Of a stretch of 64,000 nt of DNA, positions 36,901 through 48,830 are shown in pieces; positions within the stretch are counted from its first letter, which is position 1; the number at the start of each line of letters is the position of its first letter. The notes beneath the pieces were generated by a model, which saw only the letters and a program-made list of their open reading frames with translations, was not told the DNA's origin and ran no database searches. This DNA comes from Brachypodius melanocephalos (taxonomy: Eukaryota > Chordata > Aves > Passeriformes > Pycnonotidae): contig VZSR01003807.1 of the NCBI GenBank assembly GCA_013398615.1, forward strand, positions 6,328,935-6,392,934, given 5' to 3'. The position numbers and the translations under genes are program-made.

Positions 36901-39900
36901 GAGATGAGGTAACAGACACTGACAGGCATGAGCCAAATAGAAATACTCATGGTGGTGCCCAGACAACTTGGCTTTCCTATTGCTTTTCTTCCAAGGATCT
37001 ATTTGATGCACAAAAGTCCAGAGAGAAAAGTAACAGACTTCTAAGCAGCTATTCCTCCAGCTCCCAGTTAGCTTCCCATACTTATATTCTTCTAGAATAA
37101 GAGACAGATTTCCCATCATGGAACTGACAATATGTAATTTTACAAATTGCTGCTCCTTTTTGGGTTTCCCATGTCTCACTATGAACTGTCTTCAAGGAAG
37201 ATGAGTGCTAGTTGTTCTCCATCCTTTTGTTAAGGAAAGAAAAATGTGATCACTGAACTCTCTGTTACATAAGAGACTAATACCACTGATCCTTCTTTCT
37301 GCATTTTACTTCACACAGGATTTGGGGGAAGGAGATTAATAAGGAAAGAGGATAGGAAAGCCAGGAAGAGCTGAAATATCTCCAGCACTCACAGCCTCAC
37401 AGTACCTATTGTTTCCCAGTGTTACAACCTTTAAAATATCATCACTAACCCTTTTACAAAGTAACCTATACTCTACTTTTTTTCCTACCTTAAACTAAAA
37501 ATCCTTACAAGAACCCTGACAAGAGATACATACTAACAAGAAACTAGCTATCCAAAAGGAAAGAAATTAACTAAGTAACCTGCTCTGAAAAAGGAGGACA
37601 AGGAAAAAAGTAACAGGAAACCGAGAAAGAAGAGAAAAGATGCCTCGTGGCACCAGGTGAATAAAGAGCTTTTAGCCTTGTAACGTCTTTCAGTTTGTCA
37701 CATCACTTGGGAAGAAAAAAGAGCCCCACAGCAGCAGTAGGTTTTACACGAGGCTAAAATTCACATTAAAAAACCCAGAGGACTTGCAACTAAGATTTTG
37801 TCCTTGTGTGATCCCTATTCCAGGCCCTCTCTGTAGACCGTGGACAGAAAAGAAGAGAAGTGAAGAAATAAACCATTTCTACTCAGATTTTAACTTTCCA
37901 CGGTGCTTTCTGGATATTGTCTGGATATTAACATCAGCTGATAGCCTTTTATTAAGGAAAAAAAAAAAAAAAGAAAATATAAAAAGTACATACAACTAAG
38001 AACTGTTAAAGCTCAATGTTTATCTATCTTCTAACCACAGATATAGCCAGATATTGTGTTTGTTCAGGAAACTAAAGAAAGCTGAGAACCCATTTTATAA
38101 AAATAAATACTAAACAAGTGCATAGTGAAAAAGTAACTCTGCTAGTCTGGAGAGCTCTTCACAGCTTCAACATACTAATACATTTCTTGCATTTGCAACA
38201 AAGATAAGAGTCCTGTTAATAGAAGTAGACCAACTTTTGAAAGATAAAATGAACAGTGTTACACAGACAAAGCAGCAAAGGATTTGTAACTATTTGGCTC
38301 TGTAATTCACAAGAATTCAATTTTTCACTCATCCCAATTTTCTAATGCTTGTACTGCAAAAATAATAAGCCGTAGGTTACAGGTAGGCATAATTAAAAAA
38401 TGCAGATGGGGACTTTTCAGAGGAACTGGCAAGAACCAAGATATTTAAAAAAACACCAAACCCACATGCTTTATTTTGTGATATCACCATCATTTCCCCC
38501 CATAAATAAATAGTAAACTAAGTACTATTCCTTCCAGTTACATAGTTTTATTTTCACAAGAGGTTCAGAAAGGATGATAAAGGAGTGACAACAAATTCTT
38601 AAGTTCACAAGGCAAACGAAGCTGCACTGCTAGGCTTCTCCTAAATCAATTTAAAATCCCAGTCAATCCATCTAATAGCAGAAAACAAAGATACAACAGC
38701 CACAGAAGGTAGCAATAGTAAAACATAAAATGAGAAGGGGCTTTTGAAACCAGTGAATTTTGATAGTCTGCATAGTCACAGCAGGCATTCTGCAGCATTC
38801 ATTGATATGACAGTGTAAGGTGATGACTTGCCCTTATCACAAACAGGCAGCAGCTTGAAGTCACACAGACAATGCTGAAATACCGTTTTGTCCAAGACTC
38901 TTAAAAAATTCAAACATGAAGACTTTTTTTAAATGGATCTAACAAGATCCCATGCTAGTGTAACTCTGAATATTATTCTAGATGAAGTATTCCTCTCAGT
39001 ATAAACTATATTATGTTGAGGCAAGTTGCAGGTCTCAATCTCATTTGCGTTGGCAACAATTTCCCCACTCATTGACGGGGAGTGGAAAAAACATTCCAGA
39101 GAGCTGCCCCTGGCTCTGCACTGAAGAAACATAAGCTTCAGTTTGGCCTGTTCTTTTGGCCAGTTTCAACAGGAAGGAAGCCTGCAGCTCCATCAACTCT
39201 GCTAACTCCATTAGGTGGTACTTTGACTTTACGATACACTCTTGTCACAGCAAAACTACTGGCAACCAAAATCCGTAAGAAATCAAACAAAACCAATATA
39301 ACAAACACAACCAAGAAAACACGAAAGAAATCACAGCCTAAGCTTTAGCTTGAAGAAGCTGTTGGTATCACCCAGCCTAGAATCTCAACATGCAGGCCTG
39401 ATTAGCAACTACTGCTGAGCTCCAAAGTCCATTCAAAATCTGCAGCTGAAAGAAAGAGAACACCTACATACTAGTTTTAATTTACTCATCTTTACATGAA
39501 CTTTGCTTGCATTAATATATTTGAATAGCAGACTATAATTTAAGAGATTCACTAGTTTTGTCTTATAACCATTAAAGGTCACAAAAGGCTCCAACTCTAG
39601 GCCACAAATAATGCTCCCTTGTAGTTCACAGATGCGACATGAACATCATTATAAAACATCTGTTTTGCTATCCTATTTTAACCACATTTTTCCTCAAGAG
39701 TCAACAAGTGCTATGCCTTCTCTCTCAATCTTTCTCTTTCCATAGTTTATGTAGCTCTTAACTATTAGTCACACTTTCACAGGTTTCAGTGGGACCTGAA
39801 TTTCCTACTGCACTGCAAAACTGGACTACAGCATTTAAAGATCAGAAAACCTTAGAAAAACTCTGTCTTACTGACAAAGAGAAGACTGCTGGGATTCCTG

Positions 39901-42900
39901 CAGGTACCATCACTTAAAGCCATTTAAAATACAGTTGTTGAAAGCATTTAAGACTTCTTGATTACGTCCGGATAAGAGGAGAAAAATTACTGTTATCACC
40001 TTTCATCCAGGCAGGTCACTAGTGAAGATTTTACACAGTGGTAAATCCACATAGGGGGGTTCCATGGTGAAGTTAGTTCAACTTATTAAGTTAGTTCTAC
40101 TTTTTGAAGTGCCAGCTTTTCATTTATATCATTTCAGTATTTCAGTCAGTTGGTGACTCTGTGAACAGCTGCAGTGCCACAGTTTGTAGGGATGACTCCT
40201 TGAACTGGTCTTCCTGCTCCTCTGTCACAGGACCACTCTCAGGCCTACAGTTTCATGAGTAGCTTTCATCATCCACAATACCAGCTTAATTAACCCTTAT
40301 TTCTTCTATATATCTATTCTTCTGATTTTTCTACCTTATCTCAGTTTTGCAGAAAAACCTATTTATGGGCTCATACTAAAATCACCTCAGTGAACTGAGA
40401 GGAAAGGATGGTAAATCCATGCCCTGTCACTGATGTAGTGCAGAACCACCTCATCAGTGTGAAGTTACAGGAGGCTACCAGACTGACCCAGCAGCTCCTC
40501 AGCACCCAGGGATTAGTCTCAGCCCACAAGATCACCTAAGTTAAATAGCAATCTGTTTAATTTTCTAACCACCCATACAGAAACTGCCCAGGCTCACAAA
40601 CAGATGAGACCATGACAAGGGACCAGCTGCTTGTGTCAGTGAAAGCAATCTTCCCTGTTCAGTCACAGCAAAATATCAATGGCCCCTGATGCTCATGAAC
40701 ACCTGTGTTCTTCCCTTTTTTGCTCTAAACCTCCTATCTCAAAGCCATTTTGTTATATTATTTCAAGAGTAATTCATGTATGCAGAATACGGACAAAATA
40801 GCGAAAGCATTCTTTTCATGGCAGCAAAGGCCTATTTTTGTATCAACAAACCAAAACTACTCACTCAATGTTGCAGCTCTTGCAGGAAAATAACACCATT
40901 CTGCGCATGCAACTGCACCACACTGGCAATCTCCATTTGCAGACTGCTGCATTATGGAAGGATGACACTCTTTCATCCACCCAAAATCATGCAGCCATGC
41001 TGGCACCTTTCCCAGCTTTGACAAGACCAGTATCATCAGAACAGTGAAGATATCTCATCGTCAAACTGGTATTTTTCTTCCACAGTATATGTACAAAAGC
41101 ACTACTGGCAGAAACTGTATTTTCCTTTTGATCTGGAAACCACAGGGGTTTTCAGCCCCATGCAGGGGAAAAGAAGGAACAAATAAGGGGTATTTTCTCT
41201 GAACCTTGCTGCTTAACACATCACCTGCTAAAGAGCCTCTTTCCAAGAGACTGGAAAGAACAGGAATTTCCACAATCCAAATGACCATTTTCACCTGCTG
41301 CTTACCATTTATTTTATTTTCATTCACCAGATATTGTGGAGGATGAACAAAAAGTGTTGCACTTTACGCATGGAAAAGAAAGATCAAAATGGCCTTCCTG
41401 TAGAGGCACAAAAACCGATCCTTTAGCAACCTTTTTACATATACGTTCATACTAAGTTTTAACTCAGATACAGAACAAAATTAAACATACTATTTAAGAA
41501 ATTGCTTTTAGTAAATGTTCCTTATATTCAACTCCTTTTCCAAAGAAATAAAAGTTCTCATTCTGAGTGAAGCCCCAAGTGTGTCACAGATCCAATCCAC
41601 TGTGATAACCTTAGGCTCTCAGCCTTGATACACCAACCTCTATCCTAAGCAGCTACCAATGAATACAAGCTAGTGAGGGTCTAACTCAAATAATTTCATA
41701 ACTATTCTATGAATTTGCCAGACAAATATTAAAAGTCGTGTCAAAACATCACTAAATGAATTACAGCTATCAAAGAGAGTTTTAATTAAATTTTAAAGAC
41801 TGGAACAATTTTAAAATGCCTGGAGAACTATCAGGCCTGATAAATGAAAGATAAAAACACTTTGCTAAATGTCTTTGTTTAATTCAATATATGTACCCAG
41901 GTAAACAAATTTGTTATTCATGGGATTGCAAACTCTTCTAGGACTGGCTTATTTAATAAATATTCATACACTGCCTTGCACAAAAGGGCCTAATCCAGGG
42001 TAAATTCGAGTCAATACAATATAATATTCTTGTATTGCCAGTTATTATGTAAGACAGTTTTAAATACACAACTTTGTCCATACAAAATAATCTTATCCCC
42101 ATTTACCAAAGACAAGAGTACTACTTAAAAAAAAAGAAAGTGAACAAGACACCAGATTTTTTACTGCTTTGTACTTATCAACCTAAAATGCCTTTTTAAG
42201 CACACTTTTGCTGAGCCCCTGGAGATCGTCTGTTCCCAGGCTTAAGGCTGTTAGACTTAAGAATCTCTTTAAGACAGACAACCTAACATTCCCTTTGAGA
42301 AACAAATGGAAAGTTGCAGTTCGAACCAGTTGAATGAATAGAAAGACATCTAAGTACAGAAGTCAAGACTCTTTTTTTTTCCTATCATTCTCTCAGGAAA
42401 GCCTAAACGAAGAAGGGGTAAACTTAGCAATGATACTCTGAAGAAGAGACAAAATGGGACTGAAATGACAAGTGCTGAATGCGTCTCTCAAGAAAGATAT
42501 CCAAGAAAGATTAGAACAAAAAAGAATTACAAAGTGAAGTATAAACAAGAGGGCACTAATGTTTCAGCTATAAAGTATAGATCAGCATGCCTAAGCAAGG
42601 TAAATGGAGAGGATATGAATGACCAGATTTGCTTTTTTCCAACTCATCTACAGATATGATAGGATGTCAGTAAAGTGGTTGGAGGAGACAAATTCTGCAT
42701 GGCACAGATTTTTCAAGGAGTAAAGAAAAAATAAACAGAGAAAAACAAACAGAAAAAACTATGAATGCTGTAAAAAGACAGGAGAATACTGCAAGAAGAG
42801 ATGTGTAGCACAGCATGGACACCAGGAGGGGAGACTTAAGTTCTTAAGCCTTTAGACACAATATGAATTGACAAACGTTACAATTACAGACCACACTGTA

Positions 42901-45900
42901 CAACTTGAATATTTCTTTAATCAGGTGCTTTTTTTCTTATATATAGGTGAAACAGTTCATTTTTTTCTACCTGGGGAAATCAAGCTTAGGACTTACACAC
43001 GGAAAAACTTGTCTGCATTTCTAGTCTTCATTACAAAACAGAAATTGATTTCCAGAACCTAAAGAGTTTCAAGAAAAGAGATGATTTATCTGAATGAATA
43101 TGTCACTCACAGCTTCTGAGGCACCAGATCAGTAACTAATGTCTATGGCATAGTTAAATTTTGAAACTTATTGTATTTTTTAGTTGCTTTACTAAACCTG
43201 TCTCATTCACCACGTTAAAAAACCCCAACATTCTGAGAACACATTGATAAATGAAGAGATCGGCAAGAGATTTTTACACACAGTGCAATTTCCTTTGAAA
43301 AAAGCATTCTAAAGCCCTAGCTTTGGCAGCCTCTAGGAGTTACTCCCTAAACATATTTATGCTTGATCTTTCTACAAGTCACTTATGAAAACATCTGACA
43401 ACAGGAAAACAATAAAGACAGGCTGCAGCAAATAAAATTGAAAGGTTGCTTTTAAATAGTATTTCCCACCTGTCACTGATTTCTTACCCATTTCTACTAG
43501 CATCATGGACAAAACAGAAGTGTACTAGGCAAATACTTATTTCAAGACTCAAAGAACTCCATAAAATCTGTAGTCTGTAATGAATCTGTATTAAAAAGCA
43601 AATCATTTCAGGCAGACTAGAACAATTTGATACTACCATGGGTCACCCTCAAATAAATAAATCAGTTAGACCTGGGAGTACATCACATGTAGCACTGCAA
43701 GCAACAGCCCACAGAGACTGGATTATCCTACCAGGTGCAACCAACACATAAGTCACATTATCTAAAGAAACTGTAACTATACATGATGTAACATGTAATA
43801 AAATAATGGTTTTGACAGTGTATTTTGAGAAAAACACGTATGTCTTACGCACTTATGTAACTCCTCCCTTACTCATGCAGATTCTTGCCCTGTGCTGCTT
43901 CACACAGCGTCGGTCTGGGCACTCCTGTTGAACCAGACCCACACAAACACAAGAGCAGGCACAGCTCAAGAGGCTCTGTAATGAGTGGAAGCCAACAATA
44001 TCAACAAATCTTTTTTTTTTTTTTCTTCCAGTCTTCATCTTCTCAAGAAGCTATTTTAACGTGATTTTTGTTCAGAGTGCTGTCCCAGAAACAGCAAAAG
44101 TAATATAGTCCTGTTTCCCACAGATTTTCTCTGCCTCAGCCATGCCCCTGTGTTCCAATTAGTCACATTCCACCTCTATCCCAGATGCCTATTATCTTAC
44201 CACTCTCTTCCAAACACTGGCCACAATATACTTAACCTCTCATGTCCTCTATCTACTGCCTGAAGAAAAGAGTACAGCACCTCATACCTCATTCTTACCC
44301 CACAGACAACTGGCAGCTAAGTACAGGTAACTGCTAAGCTCATGCAAAACTTTCCCCTTAAGAGATGATCTTAATGAAGCCATCAACTTAAACAAGTTTA
44401 ACTTTTGTTCAACTTCATTACAATGTAAAATCTTTCACACATTGACCCTTAGCTAATTTCTCTGCTGAAATTTTGATGAGCTCAAAATTTACTGAGACAC
44501 AAGATTAAATGAAATATGATTGCTCAAGATTTGTGACTTTAGAAAAGCAAATTAAAGACAGCTCATGCACTACACAAATATACAAAACCAGCAATTATTT
44601 CTTAAAAAAAAAAAAGGAGAAAATAGGTGCATCTCAACATTTTATCCACAAGAGAACAGCTGACTCTGAACTCACAAACTGCAAAAATTTCTTTTCTAGC
44701 ATGTCCAGTTAACTAAGGCTTCTTAAAGAAATTGCATTTATGTGTTTCATTTGTCCTTTTAATAACTGTTTGCATCCTCTGATCATTTTCAAGTGCATTT
44801 TAAAGGACATATAAAATCTCACAGACAAGAAAGGTTCTACAAATTTTGTGAAAACTGGCAGCTTTGTAGAAAAAAGTAACTTGGATTCATGCTTTCAATG
44901 AGAGTAAAAGCAGGTGGAATTCTGCCTTCTCCACTGGCAGCCCCAAAAGATCAGCCAGCCAGCACCACATAGCCTGGGTTTGATTAATTTTGGAACAAGC
45001 ATAAGATGCTTCACATTTAAGTGGTAATCTAGTTTAAGTTAATCATCAAAGCAGTGAGCATATAAAGTGGCTTTGTCCCATTTTTGGCAAATTCTAGCAA
45101 GCCTAACAATACCATGACTAATAGGTGTACAGTCCTAGGTGCTTGGGTGATAATTTTCTAAAAACTCATACATACAACCAAAAGTTTTCCTCTGCCATGG
45201 AGTATTACTAAGTTAATGCTTTTTTAAATACTAAAGAGAGCACAGGGTTTAAATCCATGCTGAAACTCAGATTTTTAAATAATGGAAAAATTAAATTCTG
45301 TTCATAGTATAACCAGGATCTGAATGAGTTTTAAACCACTCATCATTAAAGACAGTGAAATCTAATCTTCATCTGTGCTTAGAATAAAAAAGAGCTATGC
45401 ATTTTGCATATTGCTACAAAAATTGATTCCACATAGCATTCTTCTAAGAGTAGAATGCATATTTCAAACAAAAAAAAAAAGTATTTTTCTGGTAAAATTC
45501 TCTGACTAGGTATTAACTTACAATTTATTTAGCATATTACCAGATTATGCTTGGCTTCTTGTAACCAACAAAAAAGATCTAATACATTCTAAAAATATTA
45601 ACTATTTAACTACACCATAACTGCACCTATGGCAAAAAGAATGTCCCAAGTGATGCTGTTCATTCGGCAACAGTCATATTCCAAGAATATTGGGATACTA
45701 CACACAAACCCCACAGATCTTTTAACTTATGTCAAGCTGTTTCACTTGGTTGCACTAGAATCCAATTACTACCAATTAAGAAACACCACCCAAAGGCAGT
45801 GTAACAGAAACCAGAAAACTCACTAAATGTCTGTACAGCGTTTGCAGTAATTTCTTGATAGAGAGTTGTACTTGCCGATCAGTTCAATAAAAATAAATCC

Positions 45901-48180
45901 GTAATTTTATTACAATTAGGATAAAGGTCTACGAAAACTTCTGTCAGGGAAAGCACCAATATTATGTCAGTGATTTTTTGGTAAGCATTCCCAAGAGAGG
46001 GTGAAACTGAAACAACAATTATACTGAAAAACCCCTGGTGACATTGAACAGTTTAAAAAAAAAAATTATCCAATTGTACATTTGACAGCTTTCTTGCTTT
46101 CACAGTTGCATTTAAATGTGTGGAATTCAAACCAGACCAGATTGCTATGCAGGGTTCAGTATGCCTTAGAGCATCCAGCAGCATTTCTCCTCCTTGAAAC
46201 AGAAAGCACACACTTGCCCAATTGAGATAACCTACTGCACCAATGAAGTGAGAAAAACCCAGCTTGAATCACTGTATACACTTGTGGTAAAAAAGTTACC
46301 TTTAATGTCAAACATTTAAATATTTGAGTTTTGAATACAGCTTTAAAAAAGTCCAGTTCTGAATCACTGGAATTTTTGTTCTGTTTTCTGTAAAAGCACC
46401 AACAGTAACATCGTTCAGCATTCCGCTTGCAGCAGTTCAGAAAAGATCAGCCTGATCCTGCAGTCCTAAATTTACAGTCATTTCATAAACTTGAGGTCAC
46501 GTCTGACCAGCTTATTTCTTCCAGTGTTTCCAACCATGGAGATCATGATAAGGAGGCAGCACTTGCAACAAGATGAACAGTAACATAGTTTTATGTTTCA
46601 AAGTACACTCTCACAAAGAAATACTTTGCCAATAGCTCTTTAAGCTGCCTAGCAAAAGAAAAAAAAATTCTGAGAATAATCTCTTCAACAGATGACAGGT
46701 TTAATTCTACAAAGAATCAAAAAGCATACCAGTTACCTATAACACCAAAAACCATTACAAAACAACACAAGACCTTGGCCTTCAAAGCAATGCCATGGTG
46801 AGGTAAATCACTATCTTCTTCCGTTCTGTCATGCTGGAAAAGAGAAGTTTCTACCAGGACACTGTCACAGGAAGAGTGCCAATTTTCAAGAATTCTATTA
46901 TTGTATCAGCAGATATAAAGGAAGAGATTAGAACTATTTGACTTCTCCTATATTGAAAAAGATAATGGCTTGCATTTCACAAAGTCTTGAGAAGCTGGCA
47001 TAAGCAAGGGCAGCATAGCACAGCATAGCAAGATGGCACTACCTCCACACGTAATGATAGGGATGATGCTTTATCAAGTATCTCTGAAACACAAAATTGG
47101 GATGACCCAGACTGAGTGCCCTCCCCAGCCACCTTCCTTACCTCTGCCTTTGCAGGCTCTCTCCCCTCTGAAGCAACATGAAAAAAAACACCCAGGTCTT
47201 CTCAGTTTTTAAATAAAATTGCGACTCAGCTGAGGGTTTATTCTGCTGCAGCACAAATCAAGGTATATCTACAGTTAAGAATCCCCAAGTTTAACATGTG
47301 GATCACAATTGACTGAAAATTTCATTTAAAATGGAGAGCAGAACTCACTGAAGCTGATGACATGTCTCTCCTAATGTGTCAGTGGAACTTCCCTCTTGCC
47401 AAAAGCAGGTATCAGAATTCTGGGGTTTGACAAAACCCAATGACAACAGTATAGGTAAAGAACAAATAATTGAAATATGTATGTGAAACACAAATGCCTA
47501 ATTATCTGGCAACTGTGGCCAATTGTTAATATAATGCTATTGCTACAGCATCATTAGCCCTCCTTATAAAGTAGTGCATGCACAGTACCATTTTGGTGGG
47601 TAAAATCACGACATGAACTAACTCGAACAGTCTAAGAGAAAGACTCTGTCTGACTTATGCTGATGTTTAGAAGGCACATATTAGAGTATTGAAAATTATA
47701 GCACCATTGTCAGTGTTCTACAGGTGAACTCCAGAAACTGTTTTATCAAGTCTGCATCAGATATCCTAAACTTATGACTAGAAAACCACACCTGAAACCC
47801 ACTCCTTGCTAAGACGCATCCCTTTGGAATTCCTTTTTAATGTATGTGCTTACTATCATTAGTACAGAAACACCCACAGGTCTTGGAAACGAACCTTGCC
47901 GAGCCACCAGGCACAGCACAAAGAACACCAGGTTTCTGCCCTGAAGGCCTTGCCTACATCTAACAGGACCGAGCATTTAGACTTTTCATACGAGCTTTCC
48001 AATGAATGAGACAGAGTACTACACACCTCCGCAGAGCGTTCCCACGTCTCTCGGAGGAACAAAACAGAAAAAGGGAAGAAAATGAGAAACAGTATGCATC
48101 CCCTCTCTGCAAAATCCCTGTTATCAGAACCATTTCAAGAATTTCTACTCGACAATTAAATTGACTCGAATAATGGAAAC
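30906..48180 (-). other. TAB2: TAB2 first intron, 5' portion, unannotated
   Basis: About 17 kb of AT-rich sequence with many CA-, A- and T-rich low-complexity patches (for example A14 near 37,962 and T14 at 44,011-44,024). No coding exon, RNA gene or clear transposon was recognised. The longest frame (36,817-37,179, minus, 120 codons) has no recognisable features. Alternative noncoding first exons of TAB2 could be here and would not be visible by eye. Confidence 0.55.
44011..44024. repeat. T14 homopolymer
   Basis: Fourteen consecutive T, a simple slippage tract in the TAB2 first intron. Confidence 0.85.
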
Positions 48181-48197
48181 CAAAGGCCCAAAATATA

Positions 48198-48207
48198 CTA
48201 TATATGG
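48198..48207. promoter_or_regulatory. CArG-like box at the edge of the CpG island
   Basis: CTATATATGG, one mismatch from the SRF consensus CC(A/T)6GG; on the minus strand CCATATATAG. It lies about 80 bases outside the island on the intron side. The same bases could act as a TATA-like element for plus-strand transcription. This is motif evidence only. Confidence 0.25.
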
Positions 48208-48249
48208 AATCGAGCCCAGCCAGCCCCCGCAAAGACACGGGGCACCAAA

Positions 48250-48325
48250 AACTCACACCTCAGACACTCGGGTACTCATCCCCAAATGGCGGAGTTTTGC
48301 CCAGCGCTCTCACACCTGTCACCTG
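48250..48325 (-). other. TAB2: Candidate 5' splice sites for the TAB2 noncoding first exon
   Basis: Three minus-strand donor-like sites cluster here: CAG|GTGACA with exon end at 48323, CAG|GTGTGA with exon end at 48316, and GAG|GTGTGAGT with exon end at 48259. Any of them could close the 5'UTR exon transcribed from the island and splice to the acceptor at 7368, giving a first intron of about 41 kb. A transcript is needed to choose between them. Confidence 0.35.
48284..48292 (-). promoter_or_regulatory. YY1-like site
   Basis: Plus strand AAATGGCGG, minus strand CCGCCATTT, matching the YY1 core CCGCCATNTT at nearly all positions. YY1 sites of this type are frequent near the start sites of CpG-island promoters. 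Confidence 0.45.
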
Positions 48326-48574
48326 CCAGGCGGCGGGCCAGCCCCTCCCTCCCTCTCTGTCTCTCTCCCCTTCCCTCCCGCAGCCAAGCGAGTCCGCTGG
48401 CAGCTCCCGCCCCTCCCCGGGCAGCCGCAGCCCCCCGATCCCTCCACGCGTCGGGGAGCTTCAGCGACTCGCGAAGGAAAATAAGTTTCCATCTCTCGCT
48501 GAACGCCCCGCTGCGCGGAGGCTTCCCGTCCCTTCTCTCCCACCCCGCCCCAGCACGCCGGCACGAGCGGGGTG

Positions 48575-48674
48575 NNNNNNNNNNNNNNNNNNNNNNNNNN
48601 NNNNNNNNNNNNNNNNNNNNNNNNNNNNNNNNNNNNNNNNNNNNNNNNNNNNNNNNNNNNNNNNNNNNNNNNNN
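48575..48674. other. Assembly gap (100 N) inside the CpG island
   Basis: Exactly 100 N, a placeholder of unknown true size. GC-rich promoters are often lost in short-read bird assemblies, so the real sequence probably includes part of the TAB2 transcription start region. Confidence 0.99.
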
Positions 48675-48830
48675 CGGCATGCGCGGGAACTCGCAGCGGC
48701 CCCTTTCTGCCCTGCCGCCACTGCTCTGCCTGGCCCAGCGCCAGAGGAGGGAGAGGGTGAAGCGGCGGGTAGGTGGACTGCCCGCCTGGAAAGCTAGCAA
48801 GGTCTGAAAGCGCTGGGGAAGGAAGGGCTG

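Larger units (their letters stand above)
48280..48830 (-). promoter_or_regulatory. TAB2: CpG island, probable TAB2 promoter and first exon
   Basis: This is the only GC- and CpG-rich block in the window, with words such as CCACGCGTCGGGG, GCTGCGCGGAGG, GGCACGAGCGGGG and GGCATGCGCGGG. It has GC boxes at 48406-48413 (CCCGCCCC) and 48543-48551 (CCCCGCCCC), and a YY1-like AAATGGCGG (minus CCGCCATTT) at 48284-48292. It sits upstream of the start-codon exon in the correct orientation, and TAB2 genes in other vertebrates have noncoding first exons far upstream. No TATA box is seen in the island body. The core is missing because of the N gap. A divergent plus-strand transcript is possible. Frames across the island are composition artefacts. 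Confidence 0.75.

Noticed and set aside
36817..37179. 120-codon minus-strand open frame in the TAB2 first intron
   Set aside because: No recognisable domain, signal or repeat pattern, no splice or promoter context. A frame of this length is expected by chance in a 64 kb window.
46995..47032. Short repeat of AGCATAGC/ACAGCATAGCA as a possible array
   Set aside because: Only about two copies without spacers; a local duplication, not a CRISPR or satellite array.
1..48000. Intronic SUMO4-like retrogene, as known within mammalian TAB2
   Set aside because: No SUMO-like sequence was seen in any frame, but the mammalian copy is in a more downstream intron that would lie outside this window, so neither presence nor loss can be claimed.
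48198..48205. TATATAT as the TAB2 TATA box
   Set aside because: It lies on the downstream (intron) side of the island relative to the minus-strand gene, so it cannot serve the expected TAB2 start.
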